From an uncultured Ruminococcus sp. (lineage in GTDB: Bacteria > Bacillota_A > Clostridia > Oscillospirales > Ruminococcaceae): a stretch of 8,096 bases of DNA. The stretch spans positions 1 to 8,096 of the forward strand of contig CALFMA010000145.1 in the NCBI GenBank assembly GCA_937880065.1, written 5' to 3'. The notes beneath the pieces are model-generated. The model had not been told where the DNA came from and did not search any database. It saw only the letters and a program-made list of their open reading frames with translations. Position numbers and translations under genes: made by a program. Of the stretch, positions 6,608 to 8,096 are shown one piece after another. How positions within the stretch are numbered: the stretch's first letter is position 1; every line of letters begins with the position of its first letter.

Positions 6608-6988
6608 ATGGCAATCAAGAAAAATATTCTGGTGGACGGACTGGAAGTGCCGTTCAAGGCAAGTGCCGCTGTGCCTCGTCTTTACCGTCTGAAGTTCGGG
6701 CGTGACATTTACAAGGATTTTGCGGCTTTGCAGAAGTCTGTATCCGAGGGCGATGAGGAGAATTCAGAACTCAGTATCGAGAGCCTTGAGGTCTTTGAGA
6801 ATATCGCCTATATCATGGCGAAACACGCTGACCCCGACACCGTTCCTGCTTCTCCCGATGAATGGCTGGAGCAGTTTAATACGTTCTCCATTTATGAAAT
6901 CCTGCCCCAGCTGATTGAGCTGTGGGGGCTGAACATCGAAACACAGGTGGAGTCTAAAAAAAACATCGTCCGATTGACAGGGAAATGA
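6608..6988 (+). CDS. Tail assembly chaperone, short form (gpG-like)
   Basis: The product has 126 residues, beginning MAIKKNILVDGLEVPFKASAAVPRLYRLKFGRD, the usual start of the Bacillota siphophage tail assembly chaperone (functional analogue of lambda gpG). These proteins are thought to coat the tape measure protein and recruit tail tube subunits, and are absent from mature virions. Ribosomes that stay in frame end at TGA 6986-6988; those slipping at 6958-6964 make the longer form ending at 7149. The ribosome site is an unusual G-run, AAGGGGGG (6594-6601). An ATGA overlap at 6985-6988 would also allow separate reinitiation of the downstream frame, but no good ribosome site supports it. Confidence 0.88.
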   Translation: MAIKKNILVDGLEVPFKASAAVPRLYRLKFGRDIYKDFAALQKSVSEGDEENSELSIESLEVFENIAYIMAKHADPDTVPASPDEWLEQFNTFSIYEILPQLIELWGLNIETQVESKKNIVRLTGK

Positions 6989-7149
6989 CGACGCCGCTGT
7001 TTCTGCTCCGTTGTGTGCAGTTGGGTCTGTCGATGGCAGATCTGGATCTGCTGTCGATTGGACTTGTGAATGATATGTTTACGGAACGGGAGAATGATGA
7101 GGCGGAGTATGATTACAAAGCCACGCAAGGTGATTTTGATTCTTTCTGA
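6608..7149 (+). CDS. Tail assembly chaperone, -1 frameshift fusion (gpGT-like)
   Basis: Zero-frame translation through Asn119 (codon 6962-6964), then a -1 shift so that the next codon starts at 6964, gives a 180-residue fusion with 61 extra residues ending at TGA 7147-7149. The extension reads HRPIDREMTTPLFLLRCVQL, then a GLSMADLDLLSIGLVNDMF region and an acidic ATQGDFDSF tail, which is the pattern of the second half of frameshifted chaperones in Bacillota phages. The -1 frame has a TAA at 6955-6957, immediately before the slippery site, so the extension frame opens just where slippage would occur. In lambda the long form binds the tape measure protein; the same role is inferred here. Normally the tape measure gene follows at once; here a cargo cassette comes first. 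Confidence 0.87.
6945..6964 (+). promoter_or_regulatory. Programmed -1 ribosomal frameshift site
   Basis: The heptamer A_AAA_AAC at 6958-6964 is in exactly the X_XXY_YYZ register relative to the zero frame (codons AAA 6956-6958, AAA 6959-6961, AAC 6962-6964), within a run of eight A. A Shine-Dalgarno-like AGGTGGAG at 6945-6952 lies 5 nt upstream and could pair with 16S rRNA to promote backward slippage, as the internal site does in dnaX. A weak stem (TCGTC 6966-6970 with GACGA 6987-6991) begins only 1 nt downstream, closer than usual for a stimulator. Confidence 0.85.
7030..7057 (+). other. Long hairpin inside the frameshift extension
   Basis: Bases 7030-7042 can pair with 7045-7057 along 13 positions (11 Watson-Crick, two G-U at 7034/7053 and 7035/7052) around a nominal 2-nt loop, in practice a 4-base loop with the last pair open. 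The core is GCAGATC/GATCTGC. It lies 65 nt after the slippery site and has no following T-run, so it is not a terminator. Its role, if any, is unknown; it lies in coding sequence for SMADLDLLS. Confidence 0.5.
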
Positions 7150-7152
7150 TGC

Positions 7153-7181
7153 TTTACTTTTTCGACAGGATATGGTATAAT
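7153..7181 (+). promoter_or_regulatory. Extended -10 promoter of the second cargo gene
   Basis: The -10 region TGGTATAAT (7173-7181) has a perfect TATAAT with the TGn extension. A 4-of-6 -35 box, TTTACT (7153-7158), lies 17 bp upstream. It begins 3 nt after the stop of the chaperone extension, inside the otherwise contiguous tail operon. An imperfect palindrome centred at 7182 (GGTATAAT and ATTGTATC, 6 of 8 positions) overlaps the -10 and the predicted start region and could be an operator, but AT-rich DNA makes this weak. Confidence 0.75.
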
Positions 7182-7197
7182 AATTGTATCTTAATTA

Positions 7198-7203
7198 AAA
7201 GGG
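7198..7203 (+). promoter_or_regulatory. Ribosome binding site deciding the start of the second cargo gene
   Basis: AAAGGG at 7198-7203 lies 8 nt before ATG 7212. The upstream in-frame ATG at 7149 would include the promoter in the coding region and has no ribosome site at proper spacing. Confidence 0.65.
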
Positions 7204-7211
7204 TGACTGAA

Positions 7212-7874
7212 ATGGAGAGAATAACCTCAGGAAAAGAAAAGCAAAATGCATATCGAATTGAGTATTCAAGATATAAAAAAGCTCTGACACAAGAGTTTTA
7301 TCTTGAAGGGTTGGTAATTGGTTATGCAATTATAGAAGATCGACTTGTATCTTTCCTTCATTATTGCGGGATAGTTTCAAGAGAAAAGGAAAATCTTGAA
7401 ATAAATAAATCAGTGTATCCTTTTATTCGTACACTACTAAATAAGTCGGAAGACACGTCAATAAAAGTGAAGGATATTCGAGTGAAAATGGATATTGTTC
7501 AAGCGTTATTAGAGCTAGATGCCGAATCAGCTCAGCAAATTGAAATTGATACTAAAGCTGTTATCGATAGGCAAAATGAAGGCAAAAAAAGAAAAAGACG
7601 TATCCTCATTGGGTATATGATAGCACTTCAAAGAAAGATGAATAATTTGAAAAAAGCTGAATTATTGGACTTTTTGAAAAATCAGCTTGATCCATGGAGG
7701 GAAAATCGTAATCAAATTATTCACGCACTTCTTAGTAAAAAGGTGGATGGAGTTGCCATAGCGAAAAAAGAACTTTCGGAACAAGGCTATGAATTAACAA
7801 GGACACTTGATAACGAGCTAGTAAAACCCACAAAAAGAGGTACAGACATAAGGAAAAAGTTTAATATTCAATGA
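7212..7874 (+). CDS. Unrecognised cargo protein with an RNxxxH (HEPN-type) motif
   Basis: I do not recognise the family of this 220-residue protein. It looks soluble and mostly helical. Visible features are an amphipathic helix LEGLVIGYAIIEDRLVSFLH (31-50) of the kind opening HEPN-like helical bundles, a basic patch KKRKRR (125-130), and WRENRNQIIHALL (162-174). The last contains Arg166-Asn167-x3-His171, which fits the R-N/D/H-x3-5-H signature of HEPN ribonucleases. A HEPN fold is therefore inferred; an RNA-cleaving toxin or defence role would follow only if the motif is real. The gene is more AT-rich than both neighbours, has its own promoter and terminator, and lies between the frameshifted tail chaperone and the tape measure gene, which are normally adjacent. 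No antitoxin-like partner gene is next to it. Start ATG 7212 is chosen from the AAAGGG site; an ATG at 7149 would add 21 residues. Confidence 0.65.
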   Translation: MERITSGKEKQNAYRIEYSRYKKALTQEFYLEGLVIGYAIIEDRLVSFLHYCGIVSREKENLEINKSVYPFIRTLLNKSEDTSIKVKDIRVKMDIVQALLELDAESAQQIEIDTKAVIDRQNEGKKRKRRILIGYMIALQRKMNNLKKAELLDFLKNQLDPWRENRNQIIHALLSKKVDGVAIAKKELSEQGYELTRTLDNELVKPTKRGTDIRKKFNIQ

Positions 7875-7878
7875 GTAC

Positions 7879-7905
7879 AGCAGTCCTTTCAGGGCTGCTT
7901 TTCTT
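7879..7905 (+). terminator. Rho-independent terminator of the second cargo gene
   Basis: AGCAGTCCT (7879-7887) pairs with AGGGCTGCT (7891-7899) around the loop TTC, with one G-U pair, followed by TTTTCTT. It begins 4 nt after the stop codon and ends 11 nt before the ribosome site of the tape measure gene. Confidence 0.83.
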
Positions 7906-7916
7906 ATACCCTGACG

Positions 7917-7925
7917 AGGAGGTGA
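7917..7925 (+). promoter_or_regulatory. Very strong ribosome binding site of the tape measure gene
   Basis: AGGAGGTGA at 7917-7925 is fully complementary to the 3' end of Bacillota 16S rRNA and lies 6 nt before ATG 7932. Confidence 0.8.
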
Positions 7926-7931
7926 GGTCGC

Positions 7932-8096
7932 ATGGCAAACAGAATCAAAGGCATCACGGTTGAGATTAACGGCGATACAACCAAACTTTCCAAGGCTCTG
8001 GAAGCTGTCAACAAAAACATCCGCAGCACCCAGACACATCTCAAAGACGTGGAAAAACTGCTGAAGCTTGACCCTTCCAACACCGAACTGCTCTCC
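7932..8096 (+). CDS. Tail tape measure protein, N-terminal fragment (runs off the window)
   Basis: Only the first 55 residues are present. MANRIKGITVEINGDTTKLS followed by ALEAVNKNIRSTQTHLKDVEKLLKLDPSNTELL is the standard N-terminus of tape measure proteins of Bacillota siphophages (the 'IKGITVEIxGDTTKL...LLKLDPxNTELL' pattern). The full protein would set tail length and sit inside the tail tube, chaperoned by the two forms of the tail assembly chaperone. It begins after the cargo terminator with no recognisable promoter of its own, so its transcription must come from upstream, through that terminator. Confidence 0.92.
   Translation, partial: MANRIKGITVEINGDTTKLSKALEAVNKNIRSTQTHLKDVEKLLKLDPSNTELLS

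Noticed and set aside
6985..7149. Separate 54-residue gene starting at ATG 6985 (ATGA overlap with the chaperone stop)
   Set aside because: The slippery site and known family mechanism explain the frame better; the purine stretch before ATG is only 2 nt away. Reinitiation cannot be fully excluded.
7162..7167. TCGACA as the -35 box of the second cargo promoter
   Set aside because: Only 8 bp from the -10 box, far too close; TTTACT at 7153-7158 gives a 17-bp spacer.

Overview
The window is part of the late morphogenesis operon of a tailed phage or prophage with an HK97-type head and a long non-contractile tail (siphovirus). All genes are on the + strand. The host is most likely a Gram-positive Bacillota, probably a Clostridia-class (gut-type) bacterium. 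The reasons are strong AGGAGG-type ribosome binding sites before most genes, the gene order, and protein families typical of Bacillota phages (phi13-type major tail protein, pi2-type tail protein, tail chaperone with a frameshifted extension). No host gene, integrase or attachment site is visible, so the sequence alone cannot say whether this is an integrated prophage or a free phage, and the host genus is a guess.

Layout: the C-terminal part of the large terminase subunit (2-430) is followed by an inserted AT-rich cargo gene (promoter 496-524, GIY-YIG nuclease-like gene 546-1334, terminator 1343-1370). The head module comes next: portal (1395-2651), ClpP-like prohead protease (2648-3433), major capsid protein (3448-4659), head-tail connector (4664-4936), head closure protein (4936-5289), HK97 gp10-like protein (5276-5644) and a tail-terminator-position protein (5641-5958). 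The tail module follows: major tail protein (5972-6595) and tail assembly chaperone (6608-6988). The chaperone has a -1 programmed-frameshift extension to 7149, through a perfect A_AAA_AAC slippery heptamer at 6958-6964. A second AT-rich cargo gene (promoter 7153-7181, gene 7212-7874, terminator 7879-7905) then separates the chaperone from the tape measure gene, which starts at 7932 and runs off the window.

The structural genes are tightly packed, with 1-14 nt overlaps or short gaps, and read as one co-translated operon: genome packaging, capsid formation and maturation, neck, tail tube, tail length control. The two cargo genes stand out. Each is more AT-rich than its surroundings, has its own sigma70-type promoter immediately upstream and its own rho-independent terminator immediately downstream, and sits exactly between two otherwise adjacent morphogenesis genes. 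That is the classical 'moron' layout. The first encodes a LEM-3/COG3680-like GIY-YIG domain with an unrecognised C-terminal half. The second encodes a 220-residue unrecognised protein with an RNxxxH motif of the kind found in HEPN ribonucleases. Both are reasonable candidates for accessory functions such as anti-phage defence, superinfection exclusion or homing, but no function is proven here.
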